Source of the DNA: Acidobacteriota bacterium
GTDB lineage: Bacteria; Acidobacteriota; Terriglobia; Terriglobales; Acidobacteriaceae
Direction of reading: 5' to 3'
DNA length: 6,246 nucleotides
Assembly: GCA_021811745.1 (NCBI GenBank)
Contig: JAJZNH010000709.1
Span: 1 to 6,246, forward strand
Shown piece by piece: positions 1-6,235 of the stretch (its first letter is position 1; each line of letters starts with the position of its first letter). The notes under the pieces are model-generated. The model did not search any database and was not told the DNA's origin. It saw only the letters and a list, made by a program, of their open reading frames with translations. The translations under genes and the position numbers were made by a program.

Positions 1-59
1 ATCAGCCGGGCGGCAAAAATGCCTGCGGGACCGGCTCCCACAACGAAAATACCCTTCAT
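1..59 (-). CDS. FAD/NAD(P)-binding oxidoreductase, N-terminal fragment (cut by window edge)
   Basis: Only the first 19 codons are in the window; they begin MKGIFVVGAGPAGIFAARL. The stretch VVGAGPAGIFAAR is the glycine-rich dinucleotide-binding loop (GxGPAG) of a Rossmann fold at the extreme N-terminus, typical of flavoproteins that bind FAD. The start at base 59 is supported by AGGAG on the minus strand (bases 71-67), seven bases upstream. Proteins that begin this way include ferredoxin-NADP-reductase-like and glutamate-synthase-beta-like flavoproteins, but the substrate cannot be told from 19 residues. The adjacent gltA remnant on the other strand belongs to the same broad superfamily, which may be coincidence. 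The reading as a flavoprotein start is firm; any narrower name would be a guess. Confidence 0.8.
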   Translation of the reverse strand, partial: MKGIFVVGAGPAGIFAARL

Positions 60-205
60 GCATTGTCTCCTCTTCCACAAATAGCTTGGTTCCTTGTTTT
101 GATTCTACTTGTGCATGAACAAGCCGGGCGCAGATCGCGGAGCTGACACGAATTGCCTCCCTCCAAGTACCGCCGGCAAAGCTCCCGCGTGCGCAACCCG
201 GCCGC
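60..205. other. Intergenic region between the flavoprotein start and the gltA remnant
   Basis: This stretch holds the upstream region of the minus-strand flavoprotein gene: its ribosome binding site, a possible -10 box and a dyad, listed separately. On the plus strand the frame of the gltA remnant is open from base 119, after a TGA at 116-118. The sequence before about base 200 does not read like the iron-sulfur domain expected upstream of GRV in this family. It is therefore either strongly diverged or unrelated DNA. Confidence 0.6.
102..123 (-). promoter_or_regulatory. Possible -10 box and operator-like dyad for the flavoprotein gene
   Basis: On the minus strand bases 107-102 read TAGAAT, five of six matches to the bacterial -10 consensus. 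This would start transcription roughly 35 bases before the ATG at 59. No good -35 hexamer is seen at normal spacing. Directly upstream, bases 108-123 form a 16-base imperfect palindrome, CTTGTGCATGAACAAG, in which seven of eight base pairs match around the centre. A dyad in the -10/-35 spacer is where a repressor or activator often binds. This is a visual match only; the responsible factor is unknown. Confidence 0.3.
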
Positions 206-565
206 GTGTACCCCCGGGAGCACAAGTGCGAAGGTGGCTGCACGGTTGGCAAAAAAGGCGAGCCGGTGGCCATCGGAAACCTGGAACGGTTGATCGCCGA
301 CTTTGAGCGGTCGAGAGGGCAGCTCGGGCTGCCGGCGATTGCGCAGGCGACAGGCAGAAGCGTGGCCATTGTGGGCAGCGGACCGGCGGGGCTCTCGGCC
401 GCGGGCGACCTGGTGCAGCGCGACCATCGCGTGCGCGTCTTCGAGGCGCTGCACGAACTGGGCGGGGTGCTGGTGTACGGCATTCCCGGCGAGCACTGCA
501 ACGGCGTCTATTCCGCGAACGAATTTCTTACCCGCATCAACCTGATGCGGCCTGGCTGTTTCTGA
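206..565 (+). pseudogene. gltA: Remnant of NADPH-dependent glutamate synthase (homotetrameric GltA type)
   Basis: The translation reads like the middle of the GltA family: a CEGGC segment from the N-terminal [4Fe-4S] domain (residues 8-12), then GKKGEPVAIGNLERLIADFE, then the FAD-binding loop VAIVGSGPAGLSAAGDL, then FEALHELGGVLVYGIP. It next jumps straight to GEHCNGVYSANEFLTRINLM, which in intact proteins lies some 60-70 residues further on. The protein stops three residues later as PGCF. Intact relatives are about 450-480 residues; this is 119 from the GTG at 206, and homology starts at about base 200 (GRV). Two of the four cluster cysteines expected in a CGRVCPxExxCExxC-type motif are absent, the second read here as tyrosine. 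With no full iron-sulfur domain, a broken FAD domain and no NADPH domain, it cannot be a working enzyme. No clear ribosome binding site precedes 206. Family assignment is confident; the deletion size is estimated from memory of the family. Confidence 0.8.
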
Positions 566-587
566 GCCATACGGTTGCTGAATGCGC

Positions 588-2237
588 TCACACGCGCAGC
601 GACAGCACCGAGTAAGACCGCGCCGGCAGCTTGACCGTCATCTTCGCTCCCGGCGCTGGATTCTCCAGTGTCTGCGGAACCACGCGCTTGGGATCGGCAA
701 AGGTGTTCAGCGCCTTCAGGTCGGGCCCGGTGATGGTGTGAAAGGCCACGACGCCGGCCGGCGTCAGGTCGTGCCATGCAATCTCCAGCTCCCGCTCGTT
801 CTGGAGATCGCGATTCAGAACGAACAGCGTCGCGGTTCCCTTCTCCTGCTCCCATACCGCGGTGACGTCCAGGTACGGAACCATGCCGAACCCGGGGATG
901 GGAACGCCGTTGTCCTCGGTGGGGCGGCCGAGCGAGGCCACTTCATAGCCGGGGCCTTCGGGTTGAAGGCTCAATGCCCGCCCGCGCCCATACTGGATCG
1001 CCCAGGCATAGGGATAGTAGATAGTCTGGCGCAGGATGCGATTCTCGTTGGTCATGATGGGCGCGATCACGTTGACGAGTTGCGCCAGGCAGCCCACCTT
1101 CACGCGATCGGAGTGGCGCATCAGCGAGTTGGCCAGGCCGCCCACCAGCAGCGCGTCCTCCAGGTTGTACTGCTCTTCCAGCAGGTGCGGCGCGGGTTTG
1201 CCGTGGCCGTCCGCGAAATCGCCCCCGCGCGCCCGGTACCACACGTTCCACTCGTCGAAGGAGAGGAAGAGCTGCTTGGGCGAGCGCTTGTGGGCGCGCA
1301 CCGTATCGCATACATCCGCGATCTCCTCGATCTGGCGATCCATGGCGAGGTTCATCGCCATGTAGATCTGGCTGTCGTAATGGGTCTCTTCGTTGTTGCC
1401 GAAGTAGCGATGCAGCGAGATGCCGTCGACGCCGTCGTAGCACTGCTCAAGAACGGTGCGGTCCCACTCGATGTAAGTGGGCATGAAGGGGCCGCTCGAT
1501 CCGCAGGCGATGAGCTTAATAGTGGGATTGACGGCGCGCATCTGCCGCGCCGCATCGATGGCCTTGAGCCCGTAGTCGCGGGCCGGCATGTGCCCGATCT
1601 GCCAGGGGCCGTCCATCTCGTTGCCCACGCACCAGTACTTCACGTTGTGGGGCTGGGCGTAGCCGTTGGCGCGGCGCAGATCGCTCCACTTGGTGCCCTT
1701 TTCCACGTTGCAGTATTCGAGCAGCGCCGCCGCGTCTTCGGCCGTGCCGGTGCCGAAGTTGAGCCCGAACAGCGGCTCGGCGCCCACCGCGTGCGCCCAG
1801 GTGACGAATTGGTCGGTGCCGAACTGGTTGGTCTCGAGCGTGTTCCAGGCGCGGTCCAGAACTACGGGCCGGTTCTTTTTGGGCCCCACCCCGTCCAGCC
1901 AGTGGTAGCCGGAGACAAAGTTGCCGCCGGGATAGCGGATGATAGGCACGCCCAGCGCCTTCACCTCCTGCATCACGTCGGTGCGGAAGCCGTTGGCGTC
2001 GGCGAACTTCGAATCGGGCTCGTAGATGCCTTCATAGATGGCGCGGCCCAGGTGCTCCAGGAACGAGCCCCAGATGTGAGGATCGATGGTGGAGATCTGG
2101 CGCGAGGAATCGACGATGACGCGGGTGGGGCCCTCGCTTTGCGCGACGGCGAAGCGGCCCAGTGCCGGCGCGGCGGCGGCGATTAATCCGGCGCGGCCGG
2201 CCTGTTGCATGAACTTCCGTCTTGAAATCGCCTTCAT
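588..2237 (-). CDS. Tat-exported alpha-L-arabinofuranosidase, glycoside hydrolase family 51
   Basis: This 549-residue protein should release terminal alpha-L-arabinofuranosyl units from arabinan, arabinoxylan or derived oligosaccharides by the retaining mechanism of family GH51. The N-terminus SRRKFM (residues 5-10) followed by a hydrophobic alanine-rich stretch and AVAQ near residue 33 is a twin-arginine signal, so the enzyme probably folds in the cytoplasm and acts in the periplasm or outside. The (beta/alpha)8 domain shows RYPGGNFVSGYHW (101-113), the acid/base in GNEMDG (Glu207) and the nucleophile in SFDEWNVWY (Glu329). The C-terminal beta-sandwich ends LPARSYSVLSLRV. Length fits GH51 enzymes of about 500 residues plus the leader. 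The ATG at 2237 was chosen because AGGAG lies six bases upstream (2248-2244) and the Tat signal begins there. The frame stays open to 2672, but the added 145 residues look non-coding. It is transcribed away from the TonB receptor gene. Activity on arabinofuranosides is the best-supported reading; the natural polymer is unknown. Confidence 0.93.
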   Translation of the reverse strand: MKAISRRKFMQQAGRAGLIAAAAPALGRFAVAQSEGPTRVIVDSSRQISTIDPHIWGSFLEHLGRAIYEGIYEPDSKFADANGFRTDVMQEVKALGVPIIRYPGGNFVSGYHWLDGVGPKKNRPVVLDRAWNTLETNQFGTDQFVTWAHAVGAEPLFGLNFGTGTAEDAAALLEYCNVEKGTKWSDLRRANGYAQPHNVKYWCVGNEMDGPWQIGHMPARDYGLKAIDAARQMRAVNPTIKLIACGSSGPFMPTYIEWDRTVLEQCYDGVDGISLHRYFGNNEETHYDSQIYMAMNLAMDRQIEEIADVCDTVRAHKRSPKQLFLSFDEWNVWYRARGGDFADGHGKPAPHLLEEQYNLEDALLVGGLANSLMRHSDRVKVGCLAQLVNVIAPIMTNENRILRQTIYYPYAWAIQYGRGRALSLQPEGPGYEVASLGRPTEDNGVPIPGFGMVPYLDVTAVWEQEKGTATLFVLNRDLQNERELEIAWHDLTPAGVVAFHTITGPDLKALNTFADPKRVVPQTLENPAPGAKMTVKLPARSYSVLSLRV

Positions 2238-2448
2238 TTCGAGCTCCTGTGGTTGCTGAAGCGATGGGCCTGGCGCCGTGGAATCGGGTTCTTCTGCCGG
2301 CGGCGCCGGTCGTGGCGGGGCTATGCCGGGATGCGATGCCGGGAGAAAGAACGTTGCGCCGGCTGCACGGACCTTCCGCGCCCGGCGCATTCGGCCACCG
2401 CGCAGCGCGTGCAGCATCTCCCGAACCCCTGTGGATAAATCGAAGGCG

Positions 2449-2477
2449 ATGATACCCCGAACGCCGGAATTTTGCCA
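2449..2477 (-). promoter_or_regulatory. Possible promoter for the arabinofuranosidase gene
   Basis: On the minus strand bases 2454-2449 read TATCAT, five of six matches to the -10 consensus. TGGCAA lies 17 bases upstream (2477-2472), but it matches only half of the -35 consensus. It would give a leader of about 200 bases before the ATG at 2237. This is weak evidence, and alternatives elsewhere in the gap cannot be excluded. Confidence 0.22.
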
Positions 2478-2545
2478 TCGGTTTTTGGGCGGCTGGCGCG
2501 GCAAGGCCTGCGCAGTCGAAGCCGCGGGATGGATCCTCGCGTCTA

Positions 2546-2551
2546 TATAAT
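2546..2551 (+). promoter_or_regulatory. Possible -10 box for the TonB receptor gene
   Basis: TATAAT is a perfect match to the -10 consensus and sits in an otherwise GC-rich area (local context CTATATAATCG). No recognisable -35 hexamer lies 16-19 bases upstream and no extended -10 TG is present. If used, the leader before the GTG at 2729 would be about 170 bases long and would include the palindrome at 2672-2686. Confidence 0.3.
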
Positions 2552-2671
2552 CGTGGAAATTGGATTCCTTCTCCGCCGGTTCAGTTTTTTCTGGCCGCGC
2601 GATGAAAAACATGGACCAGGATTGAGTCAACGGGTATTTCCAAGATACAAGCCTACATCCCGTATTCCCCA

Positions 2672-2686
2672 TTTCTTTGAAAGAAA
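2672..2686. promoter_or_regulatory. Perfect 15-base palindrome, operator-like
   Basis: TTTCTTTGAAAGAAA has 7-base arms around a single central G. It lies 42 bases upstream of the preferred receptor start (2729), just before an alternative ATG at 2687. It could be a repressor site in the leader or promoter of the receptor gene. The arms are A/T-rich and there is no T-run after it, so it is not a terminator. Function is inferred from position only. Confidence 0.3.
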
Positions 2687-2728
2687 ATGCCTCAGGCGGA
2701 AAGGGCCCGGAATCGTGAGGTCAGGTTC

Positions 2729-5167
2729 GTGAAACGATACGGCCTTTTGCTGTTGGCGATCGCCCTTCCCGCACTTTCCCAAAGCAACAGCGGAGAATTG
2801 CGGCTCCAGGTCTCCGATCCCTCCGGTCACGCCGTCCCATCCCAGGTCCAGCTCGTCAGCGAGGCCAATCAGTATCGCCAGACATTCACCACCGGCGCGG
2901 ACGGGAGCATCGATGCCAGGCGGCTGCCGTATGGAATCTATCAGGTCCTGATCCGCGCGCCGGCTTTTTCTCCGGTCACCGAATCGATCGCGATTCGCTC
3001 CGCTCTCCCCGTGATCCGCACCATCCAGCTCAAGATAAGCGAGGTTTCCCAGTCGGTAACGGTCCGCGCGTCGGGCACGTTGATCGATCCCTATCGCGCG
3101 GGGTCGGTGAATCATCTGGGCCGGCAAACGATTCAGGACCGGCTGACTTCGCTGCCCGGCCGCTCCATCCAGGACCTGGTCAACTCCGAACCGGGCTGGC
3201 TGTACGAAGGCAATGCGGTTCTGCACCCGCGCGGATCGGAATACCAGACGCAATTTGTGATCGACGGCATCCCGCTCACCGACAACCGTTCACCGGGTAT
3301 GGGCCCCTCGATCGGAGCCGGCGGCATCCAGTCCATGACCATCTACACCGCCGGCATTCCCGCCGAGTATGGCCGCCAGATGGGCGGCGTAGTGGTAGTC
3401 GATACACTCCAAAACGAGAAGCCGGGAATGCACGGCCAGCTCACCCTGTTGGGAGGCAGCTACGCTACCGGCGGCATCGACACTCAGGACGAATACACCT
3501 GGGGGAAAAACACGGTGGGCGTGAGCGCCTCCGGCGACATGACCAGCCACTATCTCAACCCGGTGGTTCCGCAGAACTACACCAACAACGGCACCATGGG
3601 CGATTTTTCGCTGAACTACGAGCGCCAGTTCACGTCCCAAAACCATCTCACCATGATTGCCCGCCACGAACTCGACCGCCATGCGATTCCCAACGAACTG
3701 GTCCAGCAATCGGGCGCCTATGTGCCGAACGGGAACAACACGGCCGGTTGCCCCGCGCTTCCAGCCGGGCAACAGCCAGCCGATTGCGTATTCATTCCCG
3801 GGGGTCAGTTCCAGACCGGCGACAATTTTGAAACCATGGGGATCGCATCCTTTGAGCACATTTTCTCTCCCACCGCCATGGGAGCGCTGCGAGGCATGGC
3901 CCGCGATACCTCCCTCGATTTCTACTCGAACCCGGCCTCGTGGCCTGTGATCGTCACCCAGCACAACGACTTCAAAGAAATCTATTTCAACGCCAGCATT
4001 ACCGCCGATCGTCACGACCAGGAGTGGAAAGCGGGCGTCGAGTCGGACGCGAAATTCCTGAACGAAAATCTGAGTTACCTGATCCCCGACTGTGCCGATC
4101 CTTCCGACCCGCGGTGTCCCATCAACCTGGGAATCCTGGACGCCGCCGCCACCCGCTTCGCTTTTACCGGCAGCCGCCCGGATCTGGACCAGGCCGCCTA
4201 TGTCGAAGACGCCCTCCAGTTCGGCAACTGGTCCATCGATGCCGGCCTGCGCTGGGACCACTACCAACTGTTGGTGAATCAGAACGCCGTCAGTCCGCGC
4301 CTTGCCGTCTCGCGTTACTTTCCCTCCGCCGGGGTCAAGGTTTACGGCTCCTATGACCGCATCTTCCAAACGCCCTCGTTCGAAAACATTATTTTGTCGA
4401 GTTCACCGGCGGCGCAGGCTCTCGATACCACGGTTCCCATCCTGCAACTGCCGGTCAAGCCTTCCGAGGGAAACTACTACCAACTGGGAGCCACCACCGC
4501 ACTGTTTGGCAAGCTGCGGCTGGACACAAACATGTACCGCCGCGACCTGAACAATTTTGCCGACGACTCGCAGATTTTGAGTACAGGGATCAGTTTTCCC
4601 ATCGCCTTCAGAAAAGCGGTGATCTATGGCGCGGAGGGCAAGCTGCAAGTTGCGCAATGGGGGCGGTTCTCCGGCTTTGCCAGTTACTCGTACATGGTGG
4701 GCAATGTCTGGAATCCGGTCACGGGAGGCCTGTTTCTCGGCGGCAATGCGATCAACGCGGCCAGGCAGCTCAGGGGACATTCCCCGGACTCGCAGGACCA
4801 GCGCAATACCGTGCGCGGCCGCATCCGCTACCAGGTTGCCCCGCGCCTGTGGGTGGCCGTGGGGGCAGATTTTAACAGCGGATTGCCTTTTGTCGCGAAC
4901 CTGACCCCGCAGCAATATGCCACGGAATACGGGCAGTCGGTGGTCAATCACCTCAACTTCAATCGCGGCCGCATCCATCCATTCTTCACGCAGAATGCTT
5001 CTGTGAGCGCCGAGCTCTACCATCGGGACAAAGTGTCGATGCGCCTGCAGACCGACGGCGAAAACCTGAGCAATACGCTGGAGTTGCTCGACTTCGGAGG
5101 GCTGTTCTCCGGCAATGCCGTCGGCCCGGGCCGCGAATACAACCTGCGTCTGGTCACGATCTTTTAG
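2729..5167 (+). CDS. TonB-dependent outer-membrane receptor with carboxypeptidase-regulatory-like N-terminal domain
   Basis: This 812-residue protein should be a gated outer-membrane channel that takes up a bound ligand with energy from TonB-ExbB-ExbD. Residues 1-19 (MKRYGLLLLAIALPALSQS) form a signal peptide. Residues about 22-110 are a carboxypeptidase-regulatory-like beta-sandwich (GELRLQVSDPSGHAVPSQVQ, then LPYGIYQVLI). The plug domain covers about 120-235, with FVIDGIPLTDN (176-186) and AGIPAEYGRQMGGVVVVDT (208-226). A beta-barrel of many aromatic, alternating strands runs to the end and closes with YNLRLVTIF, ending in the phenylalanine typical of barrel proteins. The GTG at 2729 is chosen because the signal peptide starts there and GAGG lies about eight bases upstream. 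The ATG at 2687 would add a charged 14-residue tail before the signal and has only a weak purine run. Only four cysteines are seen, in two close pairs (341/353 and 455/463). It is shorter than many acidobacterial Oar-like receptors of 1,000 or more residues. The divergent arabinofuranosidase suggests a saccharide ligand, but this is not shown by the sequence. Confidence 0.9.
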   Translation: MKRYGLLLLAIALPALSQSNSGELRLQVSDPSGHAVPSQVQLVSEANQYRQTFTTGADGSIDARRLPYGIYQVLIRAPAFSPVTESIAIRSALPVIRTIQLKISEVSQSVTVRASGTLIDPYRAGSVNHLGRQTIQDRLTSLPGRSIQDLVNSEPGWLYEGNAVLHPRGSEYQTQFVIDGIPLTDNRSPGMGPSIGAGGIQSMTIYTAGIPAEYGRQMGGVVVVDTLQNEKPGMHGQLTLLGGSYATGGIDTQDEYTWGKNTVGVSASGDMTSHYLNPVVPQNYTNNGTMGDFSLNYERQFTSQNHLTMIARHELDRHAIPNELVQQSGAYVPNGNNTAGCPALPAGQQPADCVFIPGGQFQTGDNFETMGIASFEHIFSPTAMGALRGMARDTSLDFYSNPASWPVIVTQHNDFKEIYFNASITADRHDQEWKAGVESDAKFLNENLSYLIPDCADPSDPRCPINLGILDAAATRFAFTGSRPDLDQAAYVEDALQFGNWSIDAGLRWDHYQLLVNQNAVSPRLAVSRYFPSAGVKVYGSYDRIFQTPSFENIILSSSPAAQALDTTVPILQLPVKPSEGNYYQLGATTALFGKLRLDTNMYRRDLNNFADDSQILSTGISFPIAFRKAVIYGAEGKLQVAQWGRFSGFASYSYMVGNVWNPVTGGLFLGGNAINAARQLRGHSPDSQDQRNTVRGRIRYQVAPRLWVAVGADFNSGLPFVANLTPQQYATEYGQSVVNHLNFNRGRIHPFFTQNASVSAELYHRDKVSMRLQTDGENLSNTLELLDFGGLFSGNAVGPGREYNLRLVTIF

Positions 5168-5305
5168 TAGCGCGACTTCGCGATTTCGTAATCGCGCCCA
5201 CGAACCTGGGCGCGCGCCCGCATGGGTGCCGATCCATGACGCCAGATCCCTTGTCCCCTCGATGCACTTTTTCCTGGACGGATAGGTTCGTTCTCCGCCT
5301 ATGAT
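5168..5305. other. Convergent gap between the TonB receptor and the outer-membrane barrel gene
   Basis: This 138-base gap lies between two genes that end facing each other. The left third carries the overlapping hairpins listed separately. The rest has no protein-like frame. A small inverted repeat, ATAGG (5282-5286) with CCTAT (5297-5301), follows the stop of the minus-strand gene but has only five pairs and no T-run. Confidence 0.6.
5170..5219. terminator. Cluster of overlapping hairpins after the TonB receptor, possible bidirectional terminator
   Basis: Directly after the stop codon several stems are possible. CGCGATT (5179-5185) pairs with AATCGCG (5190-5196) around a four-base loop. CGCGCCCA (5193-5200) pairs with TGGGCGCG (5207-5214) around a six-base loop. 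GGGCGCGCGCCC (5208-5219) is itself a palindrome, and GCGCGA (5170-5175) could pair with TCGCGC (5192-5197). The stems share bases, so they exclude one another. No T-run follows, so this is not a classical intrinsic terminator, but the position between convergent genes fits transcript ends on both strands. Confidence 0.45.
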
Positions 5306-5902
5306 TCAGCGGCCCCATACCCGGTAAACGACTCCCAAGCTGAATCCATTCGGCGACAGGCTGTGATTGTGAGGAGGCCCAGTGCCAAAGGTTGGCCACT
5401 TCTGTTGCTCGTAGTCGCCGCGAACCGCGAATCTCCGATTGAGCCTGTAGTCCACCGATCCGCCTGGCGCATAGACGAACATCGTGCCCTTGAGGGAGGG
5501 AGGATTGGGGTAGTTCGCGGTCGTGATTGCTCCGATTCCCAGGAGAAACTTTGCCCAGAGATCCAAACGCCGCCAACTATAGGCACGAATACGAGGACCT
5601 ATCAGATAAGTGGACTCCACCTGACGCCCTACGCCATCCCAATGCAACCACCTGGCTTCCCCCTCGGCGCCCCAGCGGTTGTGGATGTTGTAATCTGCAA
5701 AGACTCCGATGCCCTTGATGAGAGGTAGATTATTGCCGCAACTGAACGGCGAGTTGCTGGTACAGTAAAAATCGGGATTGTAGATGGAGAACTCGGCGCC
5801 GGCCTGAACCGAGGGTACGTTCGCATCGGCAGACTCTTTCGTCTGCGCGATCAGCACATACGGTAGAAGCAATATCAGGCTGCAGAAAATCGCTCTTCGC
5901 AT
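5306..5902 (-). CDS. Small outer-membrane beta-barrel protein (OmpA-like/porin-family barrel)
   Basis: The protein has 198 residues. Residues 1-20 (MRRAIFCSLILLLPYVLIAQ) are a Sec signal peptide with a basic start and a hydrophobic core. The mature part begins VQAGAEFSIYNPDF, then shows alternating amphipathic strands separated by turns: GIGVFADYNIHNRWGAEGEARWLHW, YLIGPRIRAYSWRRLDLWAKFLLGIG, GGSVDYRLNRRFAVRGDYEQQ and GFSLGVVYRVWGR. This pattern and length fit the eight-stranded outer membrane protein beta-barrel domain found in many Gram-negative bacteria. It ends in WGR rather than the usual terminal phenylalanine. Two cysteines (47 and 55) frame a short segment that could be a disulfide-closed loop. 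The ATG at 5902 follows AGGGGTG, about six bases upstream. Base use looks less GC-rich at third positions than in the two larger genes. It converges on the TonB receptor gene, so it is a separate transcription unit. Its role is unknown; such barrels can be structural, adhesive or small porins. Confidence 0.8.
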   Translation of the reverse strand: MRRAIFCSLILLLPYVLIAQTKESADANVPSVQAGAEFSIYNPDFYCTSNSPFSCGNNLPLIKGIGVFADYNIHNRWGAEGEARWLHWDGVGRQVESTYLIGPRIRAYSWRRLDLWAKFLLGIGAITTANYPNPPSLKGTMFVYAPGGSVDYRLNRRFAVRGDYEQQKWPTFGTGPPHNHSLSPNGFSLGVVYRVWGR

Positions 5903-6191
5903 TCACTCACCCCTGAATGAATTTCCGATAGATTGCTTGAGCCCGCGCCTCGCGCCCACATCCAACCCTCGAGCGTCGCCGTTTGTAAGCGCACAATATC
6001 GATCGGAACCGACCTCAAGTATGTATCAGCTTAGCATCCCGCCAACCTCGATGCTCACCAACTCCCGCGCCGCAGGCGACCCCCAGCCCTTGCCGGACGC
6101 GTTCTCCAGATCCATCTCGCTGCAACTGCCGTGAGCGTTACGTGAACCCCAGGCCGGATGAAGCCCGCAAAGTGTGGCCTTACGAAGGGGC

Positions 6192-6214
6192 CAGCCCTAT
6201 TTCTGGGCTGTTTT
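6192..6214 (+). terminator. Hairpin with T-run, possible intrinsic terminator or attenuator (plus strand)
   Basis: CAGCCC (6192-6197) pairs with GGGCTG (6205-6210) around a seven-base loop and is followed at once by TTTT (6211-6214). This is the form of a short rho-independent terminator read on the plus strand. No plus-strand gene is evident upstream, so it may belong to a leader that regulates a gene beginning to the right of the window, or it may end a small RNA. The stem of six pairs and the T-run of four are short, so confidence is moderate at best. Confidence 0.4.
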
Positions 6215-6235
6215 CCAGCGGTCGGGTAGCCACGC

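Larger units (their letters stand above)
2238..2728. other. Divergent intergenic region between the arabinofuranosidase and the TonB receptor
   Basis: About 490 bases separate the two divergent start codons. The half next to the arabinofuranosidase is very GC-rich; the half next to the receptor is more AT-rich, with several T and A runs, as expected of a promoter region. Short frames cross it on both strands, but none has a ribosome binding site together with a protein-like composition. It contains possible -10 boxes in both directions and a perfect short palindrome near the receptor gene, listed separately. No RNA gene was recognised. Confidence 0.7.

Noticed and set aside
750..765. Perfect 16-base palindrome GACGCCGGCCGGCGTC
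   Set aside because: It lies inside the coding sequence of the arabinofuranosidase near its 3' end and is made of GC-rich codons. No regulatory role can be supported from position.
582..2186. Long 534-residue plus-strand open frame opposite the arabinofuranosidase
   Set aside because: It is antisense to a gene with both catalytic motifs of GH51. The translation is rich in Val, Ala, Gly, Arg and His without a domain pattern, as expected when a GC-rich gene is read backwards.
2430..2438. TGTGGATAA, a perfect DnaA-box match
   Set aside because: A single nine-base match with no second box, no AT-rich unwinding region and no dnaA, dnaN or gyrB nearby is best read as chance. It does not indicate an origin.
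2238..2672. 145-residue in-frame extension upstream of the arabinofuranosidase start
   Set aside because: The extension has no protein-like pattern, and the Tat signal with a ribosome binding site six bases before it starts at 2237. An export signal must be at the N-terminus.
3290..4369. 359-residue minus-strand frame inside the TonB receptor gene
   Set aside because: It is a shadow of a well-supported receptor gene, has no ribosome binding site that I can see and has a skewed Gly/Val/His composition.
5154..5576. 140-residue minus-strand frame overlapping the end of the barrel gene
   Set aside because: It overlaps the barrel gene in another frame and extends over the TonB receptor stop codon and the hairpin cluster. 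It has no signal, motif or ribosome binding site.
5937..6134. 65-residue plus-strand frame right of the barrel gene
   Set aside because: Low-complexity Ser/Pro/Arg composition, no clear ribosome binding site and no recognisable motif; it also lies in the expected upstream region of the barrel gene.
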